DNA of 8,070 nucleotides from an uncultured Rhodanobacter sp. Lineage in GTDB: Bacteria > Pseudomonadota > Gammaproteobacteria > Xanthomonadales > Rhodanobacteraceae. The position numbers and the translations under genes are program-made. Numbering within the stretch: the stretch's first letter is position 1; every line of letters begins with the position of its first letter. The notes beneath the pieces are model-generated. The model saw nothing but the letters and a program-made list of their open reading frames with translations. It made no database searches and was not told the DNA's origin. This document shows positions 1 to 6,452 of this stretch, piece after piece. The stretch is taken from contig CALCWL010000493.1 of NCBI GenBank assembly GCA_937906285.1, forward strand, positions 1 through 8,070, written 5' to 3'.

Positions 1-361
1 ACACCGCCGCGGTCGAGGAAAAGATGAAACGGTCCACGCCGGCCTCGACGCAGCAAGCGAGCAGGTTGCGCGTGTTGCAGGTGTTGTTGCCGTAGTACTT
101 CAGCGGGTCGCGCACCGACTCGGGGACCACGGTGTGCGCGGCAAAGTGCATCACCGCATCCACCTTGTGTTCGGCCAGCACGCGCGCCACCAGCGGCTGG
201 TCGCCGACGTTGCCCACCACCAGCTCGGCCCCGCGCACGGCGTCGGCGAAGCCGCTGACCAGGTTGTCCAGCACCACCACCCGCTCGCCGCGCTCGCTCA
301 GTTGCTGCACCACGTGGCTGCCGATGTAGCCGGCGCCGCCGGTGACCAGGATGGTGCTCAT
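1..361 (-). CDS. galE: UDP-glucose 4-epimerase-like protein, N-terminal part (cut by left window edge)
   Basis: The first 120 residues of an extended short-chain dehydrogenase/reductase are visible. A Rossmann NAD-binding motif G-G-A-G-Y-I-G-S-H lies at residues 8-16, followed by the ribose-binding D-N-L at 32-34. A-A-H-T-V-V-P-E-S-V at 74-83 and F-I-F-S-S-T-A-A-V at 112-120 are typical of GalE. The family interconverts UDP-glucose and UDP-galactose (sometimes the N-acetyl forms) in the cytoplasm, supplying sugar donors. The catalytic Y-x3-K lies beyond the window, so activity and exact substrate cannot be judged. The start ATG overlaps the upstream hydrolase stop as ATGA, and a good Shine-Dalgarno (GGGAG, 368-372, 6-nt spacing) supports it. 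It is the last visible gene of the leftward EPS operon. Confidence 0.9.
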   Translation of the reverse strand, partial: MSTILVTGGAGYIGSHVVQQLSERGERVVVLDNLVSGFADAVRGAELVVGNVGDQPLVARVLAEHKVDAVMHFAAHTVVPESVRDPLKYYGNNTCNTRNLLACCVEAGVDRFIFSSTAAV

Positions 362-1188
362 GGGTTGCTCCCGCCGGAAATCGGAAAATTGTCCCGCAAC
401 CATGCCGCAATGTCGTCCAGCAGGCGCTGGCGATCCACCTTGAGGGCGTAGGTGTGGTCGCTGCCGGCGAACAGGCGCGCGCTGATCTGCGGGCGGTCGG
501 CCAGTCGCCCGAAGCATTCGCGGAACTGGCGCGGATGGTTGAAGTAGCGGGTCACCCCGCCGCTGTAGATGAAATGCAGCTTGAGGCCGCGGTCGAGCAT
601 GGCGGTCAGTTCGCGCTGCACCTGTTCGCGCGGCGGAAAGCGCACCGCGAACACGTCATCACCCTGGTTGGCGCGCGCCTGCAGGCGGCGGCTGATGAAG
701 CGTTGCCAGCGCGAGCCGCTCCACAATCGCGGCAGGTAGTGGCGCAGGCGGAAACCCAGCGTGCGGTAGGCGTAGCCGTCGAGAAAGATGGCGCCGGCCA
801 CGCGCGGCTCGTCGAGCGCCACGCCGTGCGCGTTCTGCGCGCCGGAACACAGGCCGAGCAGCACGAAGCGGCTGCAGCCGGCGTGACTGGCGAGCAGGCT
901 CATCGCGTCGGCGACGTCCGCCTTGACCTGCTGCGCCTGCGAGCCCGCTTCATCGGCGGCGCTGCTGTCGCCGAGCGAGGAAAGGTCGAAGCGCAGGGTG
1001 GGATAGCCGCCGGCGTTCAGCCGCCGGGCAAGTTCCACGTGCAGCCGGAACGGCCCGACCCGGTGCACCATGCCGGCATTCAGCACGATCACGCCGACCG
1101 GCGCGGCAGGCGTCGCCGCATCGGGCAACCCGGCCACGCCGACCAGGTGCTGTGCGCGGCCGAAGCGGAAGGCGCGCTCCATGCTCAT
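358..1188 (-). CDS. alpha/beta-hydrolase-fold protein with intact nucleophile (EPS-locus type)
   Basis: A 276-residue alpha/beta hydrolase without signal peptide, so probably cytoplasmic. An N-terminal strand and oxyanion-hole region (V-L-N-A-G-M-V-H-R-V-G-P, 35-46) leads to R-F-D-L-S-S-L-G-D-S (66-75). The nucleophile elbow is G-L-C-S-G at 112-116 (Ser115). A likely acid region is L-D-G at 136-138, and the catalytic His is in G-S-D-H-T at 242-246 (His245). Substrate is unknown; an ester, thioester or acyl group on a polysaccharide intermediate is only an inference. It forms a tandem with the next hydrolase upstream, and such pairs are known beside exosortase-A-type EPS genes. The chosen start (M-S-M-E-R) overlaps the upstream stop by ATGA. 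An ATG two codons later is equally possible, and neither has a strong Shine-Dalgarno. The frame stays open far upstream to 1860, but that part is out-of-frame shadow of the neighbour. Confidence 0.87.
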   Translation of the reverse strand: MSMERAFRFGRAQHLVGVAGLPDAATPAAPVGVIVLNAGMVHRVGPFRLHVELARRLNAGGYPTLRFDLSSLGDSSAADEAGSQAQQVKADVADAMSLLASHAGCSRFVLLGLCSGAQNAHGVALDEPRVAGAIFLDGYAYRTLGFRLRHYLPRLWSGSRWQRFISRRLQARANQGDDVFAVRFPPREQVQRELTAMLDRGLKLHFIYSGGVTRYFNHPRQFRECFGRLADRPQISARLFAGSDHTYALKVDRQRLLDDIAAWLRDNFPISGGSNP

Positions 1189-1961
1189 GCGGCGGCCCGC
1201 AGGTGATCGCCGACGGTGCGGATCAGATCGGGGGCGAGGATGGCGTGCTCCAGCCGGTCCAGCACATCCCAGCCGGCCGTGGACGACAGTGCGACGACCG
1301 CGCTGCCGGCGCCGAGCCGCGCGGGCCAGTCCGTCTGCACGGCGGCGGGCTGCGAGGCGAACACGCGCACGGGAATCGCTGCCGGCGTCGCGCGCCAGTG
1401 GTCGAGTTGCCGGCGCAGGTCGGCGCCGACCGGGAAGCCCAGCCATTGATCGGCCGCATCCTCGCGGCTGCGCGGCGCGGTGAAACGCATCGGGTCCGCG
1501 CGCAGGGCTTCCTGCGCCGCGTCCAGCCGGGTCACGGATTCGTGGCCGTCCAGCAGCGGGTCCCACAGCAACAGCTCCGCCAGGCGGGCGGCCGGAGCCG
1601 CTTCCAGTGCGATGGCGCCGCCCAGCCGTGCGCCGAAGCCGATCACCCGGCTGCAGCCGGAGCGTGCACGCAGTTCGGCCGCCGCGGCAGCCGTGTCGGC
1701 CACGCAGCGGGTCCAGTCGCAGGCATCGCTGGCGCCGGCCGAGTCGCCGGTGCCGAAATAGTCGAAGCGCAGCGCGGCGACGCCTTGCTGCGCCAGCGCA
1801 TCGGCCAGCTGGCGGTACACGCGGTGGCTGCGGATCATGTCCTGGCCCAGCGGCGGGCACAGCAGCATGGCCGTACGCGCCGGCCCGGCGACCGGATGAT
1901 AGAGACCGAACAGACTCTCCCCGCTACCGAATTGGCACGGTTGTGCCGGTTCGACCCGCAT
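1185..1961 (-). CDS. alpha/beta-hydrolase-fold protein lacking the nucleophilic serine
   Basis: A 258-residue soluble protein with hydrolase-fold landmarks: L-L-C-P-P-L-G-Q (33-40), S-H-R-x-Y-R-x-L-A (45-53), L-R-F-D-Y-F-G-T-G-D-S-A-G (64-76) and L-L-W-D-P-L-L-D-G (131-139). At the nucleophile elbow, where G-x-S-x-G is expected, the sequence reads G-A-R-L-G at 110-114, so Arg112 replaces Ser. From memory, relatives in EPS loci also carry G-L-R-L/A-G here, so this looks like a family trait rather than a mutation. The protein may be non-catalytic, or may use another residue or a partner. It begins 3 nt after the beta-barrel stop. Its Shine-Dalgarno (GGAGGT, 1967-1972, 5-nt gap to the ATG) lies inside the barrel's last codon and stop, which fixes this start. 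It ends in an ATGA overlap with the second hydrolase. It resembles exosortase-A-associated hydrolases, but exact family assignment is unverified. Confidence 0.85.
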   Translation of the reverse strand: MRVEPAQPCQFGSGESLFGLYHPVAGPARTAMLLCPPLGQDMIRSHRVYRQLADALAQQGVAALRFDYFGTGDSAGASDACDWTRCVADTAAAAAELRARSGCSRVIGFGARLGGAIALEAAPAARLAELLLWDPLLDGHESVTRLDAAQEALRADPMRFTAPRSREDAADQWLGFPVGADLRRQLDHWRATPAAIPVRVFASQPAAVQTDWPARLGAGSAVVALSSTAGWDVLDRLEHAILAPDLIRTVGDHLRAAA

Positions 1962-1964
1962 CCG

Positions 1965-3281
1965 TCACCTCCGATAGGCCACGCCGAGATAGATCTCGTT
2001 GGCATGGTAGCTGGCGCCGACGCTGTCGCTGTGACGCAGGCGACGGGTGAAGGAAGCGTTCCAGCTCCAGTGCTCGGTGCGCTGGGTGGCCAGGATCAGG
2101 CCGAAATTGGTGGTGCGGTCGGTGCGCGCCACGGTGCTGTACTCCATCGACTCGGTGTTGCCGAACAGCGACAGCGTGGTGCGCGGGTGCAGCCGGTAGT
2201 CGAGGCCGAGGGTGCCGCCGCGGCCGCGCTGGCTGTCGGTGGGGTCGTTGACGTAATCGAAGTTGCGGTACAGCGGTGCGACGCGCAGGTTCCAGCGCGT
2301 GCCGACGTAGGTGTAGACCGCTTCGTAGCGCCGCTCGGTATAGACCTGCGAGCTGATCACGGTGGCGCCGGTATTGATGTTCGACGGCGCCGGCGGGGCC
2401 AGCGCCGATTCGCCGGGGTTCTGGTCGAGCTGGTTGATCAGGTCTTCCGCCGCGTCGCCGTACTGGCGCGCGCCGCGCAGCAGCAGGGTGCTGTTGGGGG
2501 TCATGCGCCAAGCCACGCTCAGTCGCGCCAGTGGCGTGTTGATCGACTGCGCCTGGTCGAACGACAGCCGCGACCAGCCCAGCGAGGCGTTGATGTCGAG
2601 CTGGCTGAGGCGGCTGATCGAGCTGACGAACACCTGGGTGCGGTTGTAGGCCGGGCCGGCGTCGGCGTGGTCGAAGGTGACGCGCTCGGTTTCCGCGTTG
2701 GCCGACAGCGATGCGGTGGGGCTGAGATCCTTGAACAGGCGCAGGGCCAGCAGGCCGCGCGAGGAATCGAACTCGTTGGTCTTGGAGGCGCGGCTGTCGA
2801 TATAGCGCAGTTCGGCCTGGCCGCGCACGGTGGGGTTCAGCCGGAAACGCAGCGTCGGGCCCACGGTCAGCACGTTGGTCTGCTGCTGGTTGTCCGGCGC
2901 GTTGCTGGAGAAGGTCGACAGCGGCTGCACGCTGGCCACGTCGCGCACGGTGAAGTCCAGCCGCTCGGGCAGTACCGTCCAGTTCGCCTGGCCGGCGAGC
3001 TGGGCCAGCGTCTGGTTGTCGAAGGCGTGCGCCAGGTAGTCGCGATACTCCAGATTGCCGACCACGTCGGCCTGGAAGGTGGAGCCTTCCTGGTGGTAGC
3101 TGAAGTCGAAGCCGGGGATCAGCATGTTCTGGCTGATCGGGTCGGTTTCGGTCAGGCCGATGTTGTCGCTGTGCCCCACCCCGACGCGCCAGCCGTAGTC
3201 GAACTGCGCCGCCGATGCGCCGGTCGAGGCAATGACCAGCATCGACCCCAGTACGCAGGTGCGGGTGCGATATCTCGCCAT
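1965..3281 (-). CDS. outer-membrane beta-barrel protein of an EPS export locus (BBP2/EpsL-like)
   Basis: A 438-residue protein with a Sec signal peptide: basic N-terminus R-Y-R-T-R, hydrophobic core 9-21, and an A-S-A-A cleavage site near residue 25. The mature part opens with G-W-R-V-G-V-G-H-S-D-N-I (the 'DN(I)' start seen in putative beta-barrel porin 2 proteins). It continues with many alternating hydrophobic/polar strands joined by polar loops, for example around L-A-R-L-S-V-A-W-R and T-L-S-L-F-G-N-T. No enzyme motif is visible. The probable role is an outer-membrane pore through which the polysaccharide leaves the cell, complementing the short export lipoprotein. The start was chosen for the signal peptide and for the Shine-Dalgarno AAGGGGG (3291-3297, 9-nt spacing). 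An ATG nine codons upstream at 3308 is a weaker alternative. The protein ends Y-R-R instead of in a terminal aromatic, because the last codons encode the next gene's Shine-Dalgarno. Confidence 0.85.
   Translation of the reverse strand: MARYRTRTCVLGSMLVIASTGASAAQFDYGWRVGVGHSDNIGLTETDPISQNMLIPGFDFSYHQEGSTFQADVVGNLEYRDYLAHAFDNQTLAQLAGQANWTVLPERLDFTVRDVASVQPLSTFSSNAPDNQQQTNVLTVGPTLRFRLNPTVRGQAELRYIDSRASKTNEFDSSRGLLALRLFKDLSPTASLSANAETERVTFDHADAGPAYNRTQVFVSSISRLSQLDINASLGWSRLSFDQAQSINTPLARLSVAWRMTPNSTLLLRGARQYGDAAEDLINQLDQNPGESALAPPAPSNINTGATVISSQVYTERRYEAVYTYVGTRWNLRVAPLYRNFDYVNDPTDSQRGRGGTLGLDYRLHPRTTLSLFGNTESMEYSTVARTDRTTNFGLILATQRTEHWSWNASFTRRLRHSDSVGASYHANEIYLGVAYRR
1967..1972 (-). promoter_or_regulatory. 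Shine-Dalgarno of the first hydrolase, inside the barrel gene
   Basis: Read on the minus strand, the barrel ends CGG AGG TGA, and these bases contain GGAGGT five bases before the hydrolase ATG. This is the strongest ribosome-binding site in the leftward operon. It decides the hydrolase start and implies translational coupling to the barrel. Confidence 0.75.
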
Positions 3282-3397
3282 GTTTGCATGCCCCCTTGTC
3301 TTGTCCATGTCGTCGAGTCCTGAACCTGCGGAAACCGCATCCGATGGCTTGCCCCTGGCGCCGCGAGTCTGGCAGATCTGCGCGGGACCGTGCGGTG

Positions 3398-3421
3398 GGC
3401 GGAGTGTCGCGACACCCCGCC
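3398..3421 (-). other. strong hairpin between P-loop protein and barrel genes
   Basis: An inverted repeat 8 nt after the P-loop protein's stop codon. In the leftward transcript the arms are GGCGGGGUGU and ACACUCCGCC, closing a CGCG tetraloop: ten pairs, one of them G-U. No U-tract follows, so it is not a classical intrinsic terminator. It sits in the only long gap of the operon (148 nt, 3282-3429). It may act as an RNA processing or stability element that separates expression of the export genes from the barrel and hydrolase genes, or as a leaky terminator. Confidence 0.6.
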
Positions 3422-3429
3422 GGACAACC

Positions 3430-4221
3430 TCACGGTGCGTGGTTGAACACCACTCCGGCCACCTTGTTCGCATCGAAACTGGCCACCGCCTGGCTGATCG
3501 CCGCCGGCGTGTCGCGGCCGTAGCCGGCCACCACCACCACCTGATCGGCCAGCTCGGAGAGGATGCGCGCGTCGGGCGAGCCCTTGATCGCCGGCCCGTC
3601 CAGGAACAGATAGCGGTCGGGGTAGCGGCAACGCAGCGAATCCACCACCGCGCGCATGCGGAACGAGGAGAAATACTCGCCGCTGTTCTCGCGGGTGGAA
3701 CCGGCCGGGATCAGACGCAGGCGCGGGATGCCCGTCGGGTAGATGATCGACTTGATGCCGATCGACGGCTGCTCGAGGAAGTTGATCAGGCCTTCGCTGC
3801 CGCGCGCCACGCCCAGCGCCTCGTGCTGCGCCGGGTAGCGCAGATTGCAGTCGATCAGCAGGCTGGTCTTGGCTTCGTCGAAGGCGAATGCAAGGGCCAG
3901 GTTGCGCGCCACGAAACTGCCGCCCGACCTGGGGCTGACCGGCACCACCATCGTCACGAAATTGCGTTCGCCACCGAGCCACAGCAAGCGCGTGCGGATC
4001 TCGCGGAACGCATCGGATTGCGTGCGCACCGATTCGTCGCGGTGGATCAGCCGGCGTTCCTCCAGCTGCCGCGCCACCAGCGCGCCGGTTTCCGACATCA
4101 GCGCGATCGAATGGCCCGGCGTGGCCTTGGCCTCGTCACCGGAGGGGCCGGCCCGTTCGCGGGCCTCGGGCTCGCGCGAGGGCAGGTTGATCACCGACTT
4201 GTCATCGTCCCGAGCGTTCAT
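3430..4221 (-). CDS. CpsD/EpsG-like P-loop protein with degenerate ATP site (EPS tyrosine-kinase homologue)
   Basis: A 263-residue cytoplasmic protein of the bacterial tyrosine (BY) kinase / MinD-like fold. After a polar, probably disordered leader (1-60) comes the usual E/D-rich entry (S-D-A-F-R-E-I-R-T-R-L-L, 69-80). The Walker A region is V-S-P-R-S-G-G-S-F-V-A-R-N-L-A (95-109), in which Gly101 sits where Lys is required. The Walker A' region L-L-I-D-C-N-L-R (121-128) has Asn126 in place of the second Asp. The Walker B-like strand is Y-L-F-L-D-G-P (204-210). The C-terminus (V-V-F-N-H-A-P) has no tyrosine cluster. Kinase activity is therefore doubtful; a structural or regulatory partner of the chain-length protein is more likely. 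It starts by ATGA overlap with that gene and has a Shine-Dalgarno AAGGGA. The frame is open upstream as far as 5727, but that stretch is shadow of the neighbour. Confidence 0.87.
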   Translation of the reverse strand: MNARDDDKSVINLPSREPEARERAGPSGDEAKATPGHSIALMSETGALVARQLEERRLIHRDESVRTQSDAFREIRTRLLWLGGERNFVTMVVPVSPRSGGSFVARNLALAFAFDEAKTSLLIDCNLRYPAQHEALGVARGSEGLINFLEQPSIGIKSIIYPTGIPRLRLIPAGSTRENSGEYFSSFRMRAVVDSLRCRYPDRYLFLDGPAIKGSPDARILSELADQVVVVAGYGRDTPAAISQAVASFDANKVAGVVFNHAP

Positions 4222-5771
4222 GCCAGTCCCTTCAGCTTCAGCCAGAACAGCAGCGCATAGGCCAGCACCACGGCCAGCACGATCGCCACCAGCGCCAGGT
4301 TGCGCCGACGCTCGCGCTGGTGGTCGCCCGGCGTCGGATAGAACGGAATCGTCGCCAGTATCGGCAGGCTGGTCGCCTGCTCCAGTTGCTCCGCCGAGCG
4401 CACGCGCGGGTCGAAGCGGGCGAAGCCGAACAGCACGCCGAACGGAACGGCGAGGCCGACGAGGATGCCGGCGATGCCGAAATGCATGAAGCGCAGCCCC
4501 GAGGGCACCAGCGGCATCACCGCGGGGTTCTGCACCGCGAACGAGGGGCCGTCCTGGTCGGCGTCGAGGTTCATCGACACTCGCGCGCTCTCGCGGCGCT
4601 TGAGCAGGTCCTGGTAGACGTCGCGGTTGACCGTGTAGTCGCGGGTCAACTCGGCGGTGACCGCCTCGGAATCGGCGATGCGCCTGCTGCGGTCCAGCTC
4701 GGAGTCGAGCCGCGCCTGCGCCGCGCCCAGCCGTGCGGTGGTGGCGGCGATGTCCGAGCGCAAGTTGGCGAGCTGGCTGCGCATCTGCTGGTAGAGCGGA
4801 TTGAACTGCACGGCGCTGCCGTTGCTGCCGGCGTCGCCGATCGCACGCGGCGCCTTCGCCGCTTGCTGGTCGGCGCTGGCCAGCAGCCGACGCAGGTCTT
4901 CGATCTGGTGGCGAGTGCGCACCACGTCGGGGTACTCGTCGGTGTAGGTCAGGCGCAGCTTGTCCAGTTTCGACTGCAGGTCGGCGAGCTGGCTTTCGTA
5001 GATGCCGCTGGAGGTCTGCACCGCGCTGACCTCCGATTCGCCGGAGAGCTGGCGCTCCAGCGAGCCCGCCTGCGAACGCTTCTCCATCAGGTCCATCTGC
5101 GCCGTCTCGATCTGGTTGCGCAACTGGCTGATGCTGGCATTGGTGTCGGCCTCGCTGCCCGGGCGCGCATCGGCGTTGGCGTTGCGGTAATCCTTGAGCT
5201 TGTTCTCCGCGTCGGTCAGCTTCTTGCGGTAGGCCTCGACTTGGCTGTCGATGAAGTCGAACGCATCGCGGCTCTCCTTCATCTTCGAGGCCACGCTCTC
5301 GCTGATGAACAGCTGGCCGAAGGTGCGCGTCACGTCGAAGGCGCGCCGCGCGTCGCTGTCGTGGTAGCTGATCGTGATCAGGTTGTCGCGCGAGATGGTG
5401 ACGACGGTGCGCGCCTTGATCTCCTGGATCAGCTTGTCCTGGTCGACCGGCGAGGGGTCCTTCGCCATCCAGCCGCCGGCCACCAGCACCTGGTTCATCA
5501 CCTTGCGGCTGAAGATCACCGCCTTGGCGATGCCGGCGCGGTTGGTGTTGCCGGTGGCGGCGGCGGCGCCTTCCATCAGCGGCGTGATGATGCTGCTCTT
5601 CTGCGCCAGGATGGTGACCGAGGCGTCGTAGCGGCGCGGCCAGTTCGCGCCGACGATCAGCGCGAGGATCGCGATGGCGGCGAAGATCACCGCCAGCGAC
5701 ACGCGCCGCCGCCTGGCCTCGGTCCACAGCACCGGGAGCAGTGCCAGCAGGGGATTGGGTTCTTCGTTCAT
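4218..5771 (-). CDS. polysaccharide chain-length determinant (Wzz/GNVR, XrtA-system type)
   Basis: A 517-residue inner-membrane protein of the polysaccharide co-polymerase class, which sets polymer length and couples synthesis to export. Transmembrane segment 1 is at about 24-43, followed by the Wzz-type periplasmic entry W-P-R-R-Y-D-A-S-V-T-I-L (44-55). A long coiled-coil-rich periplasmic region spans about 162-400 and contains Y-T-D-E-Y-P-D-V-V (276-284), typical of the GNVR/Wzc group. Then come the proline-rich exit segment F-A-V-Q-N-P-A-V-M-P-L-V-P (411-423), transmembrane segment 2 (about 429-451), the L-P-I-L-A-T-I-P turn (469-476), and transmembrane segment 3 (about 491-513). No kinase domain is fused; the separate P-loop gene follows with an ATGA overlap. 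The third membrane segment resembles chain-length proteins of exosortase-A loci. The start is 33 nt after the exporter stop, with only a weak Shine-Dalgarno. Confidence 0.92.
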   Translation of the reverse strand: MNEEPNPLLALLPVLWTEARRRRVSLAVIFAAIAILALIVGANWPRRYDASVTILAQKSSIITPLMEGAAAATGNTNRAGIAKAVIFSRKVMNQVLVAGGWMAKDPSPVDQDKLIQEIKARTVVTISRDNLITISYHDSDARRAFDVTRTFGQLFISESVASKMKESRDAFDFIDSQVEAYRKKLTDAENKLKDYRNANADARPGSEADTNASISQLRNQIETAQMDLMEKRSQAGSLERQLSGESEVSAVQTSSGIYESQLADLQSKLDKLRLTYTDEYPDVVRTRHQIEDLRRLLASADQQAAKAPRAIGDAGSNGSAVQFNPLYQQMRSQLANLRSDIAATTARLGAAQARLDSELDRSRRIADSEAVTAELTRDYTVNRDVYQDLLKRRESARVSMNLDADQDGPSFAVQNPAVMPLVPSGLRFMHFGIAGILVGLAVPFGVLFGFARFDPRVRSAEQLEQATSLPILATIPFYPTPGDHQRERRRNLALVAIVLAVVLAYALLFWLKLKGLA

Positions 5772-5804
5772 TGACGGATCGACTCGCGTGCCGGTGCCGG
5801 CGAC

Positions 5805-6425
5805 TCAGAACGCCCGCTGGGGCACGGTGATGACGTCACCCGGCTGCACCGGATAGTTGGTCGTCAGGTTGCCCTTCTGCAGGATGCTGTCCAGCCGGAT
5901 CGCGTACGACTGCGTGCCTTCGCCGGATTTGCGGTACAGCTCGGTGCGGTCGGGGGCGGCGAACTCGGTGGTGCCGCCGGCGGCGAGCACCGCGTCGAGC
6001 ACGGTCATGCCCTGGCGGTAGGGGATCGACACCGGCGTGCGCACCGCGCCGGTCACGCGCACGCGCGAAAGATATTCATGGCTGCGCAGCGAGGTGAGGA
6101 TCACCGCCACCTGCGGGTCGCGCACGTAGGCCTTGAGCTTGTCCCTGATTTCCGCGGCGACCTGTTCCGGCGTGCGCCCGCCGGCCTGCACGTCGCCGAT
6201 CAGGGGCACGGTGATCATGCCGTCCGGGCGCACTGGTACGCTCACGCTCAGGTCGGGGTTGTGCCACACCGACACCTGCAATTGATCGTCCACACCGATA
6301 TGGTAGACAGCGACTGCCTGGGCTTCGGGGTTGACTGCAGGCGCCTGCGTCGAGCCGGGCCCGGTGGCGCAGCCGGCAAGCACGAGCAACAGGCCGAGCA
6401 CGAGCAGTTGGGACAACGATTTCAT
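5805..6425 (-). CDS. short Wza/OPX-family polysaccharide export lipoprotein
   Basis: A 206-residue lipoprotein. The signal peptide has a lipobox L-A-G-C at 16-19 (lipidated Cys19, Ala at +2, consistent with the outer membrane). A polysaccharide export domain spans about 41-112 (Y-H-I-G-V-D-D-Q-L at 41-49, R-P-D-G-M-I-T-V-P-L-I-G at 66-77). One SLBB domain spans about 121-175 (V-T-G-A-V-R-T-P at 124-131). The end P-G-D-V-I-T-V-P-Q-R-A-F is typical of the family. E. coli Wza is about 380 residues with several SLBB-type domains and a C-terminal membrane helix; this one stops after the first, so it has no outer-membrane span of its own. It probably forms a periplasmic conduit between the chain-length protein and the barrel. 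It is first in the leftward operon. The Shine-Dalgarno AGGGGGA (6431-6437) supports this start. Confidence 0.94.
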   Translation of the reverse strand: MKSLSQLLVLGLLLVLAGCATGPGSTQAPAVNPEAQAVAVYHIGVDDQLQVSVWHNPDLSVSVPVRPDGMITVPLIGDVQAGGRTPEQVAAEIRDKLKAYVRDPQVAVILTSLRSHEYLSRVRVTGAVRTPVSIPYRQGMTVLDAVLAAGGTTEFAAPDRTELYRKSGEGTQSYAIRLDSILQKGNLTTNYPVQPGDVITVPQRAF

Positions 6426-6452
6426 GGCAATCCCCCTGATTGTCTTTCAGAA

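Noticed and set aside
1189..1860. N-terminal extension of the second hydrolase to 500 residues
   Set aside because: The added residues are shadow of the first hydrolase. The hydrolase fold begins right after the ATG at 1188.
1152..3323. 723-codon open frame on the plus strand
   Set aside because: It lies opposite the hydrolases and the barrel. Its translation is compositionally biased (A, R, G, V, Q, H), with no domain motif, while the minus-strand frames show clear family motifs and a signal peptide.
3398..3421. Hairpin read as a classical intrinsic terminator
   Set aside because: No T-tract follows in the direction of transcription, and the genes on both sides belong to the same functional set.
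3282..3473. N-terminal extension of the barrel upstream of 3281
   Set aside because: It would bury the signal peptide behind a polar stretch and overlap the P-loop gene. The ATG at 3281 has the better ribosome-binding site.
4222..5727. N-terminal extension of the P-loop protein to 765 residues
   Set aside because: The extra 502 residues are an out-of-frame reading of the chain-length gene. The family-like protein starts at 4221 with a Shine-Dalgarno and an ATGA overlap.
4320..5774. 484-codon open frame on the plus strand
   Set aside because: It is antisense shadow of the chain-length determinant, as is usual in GC-rich codon use. No recognisable motif is present.
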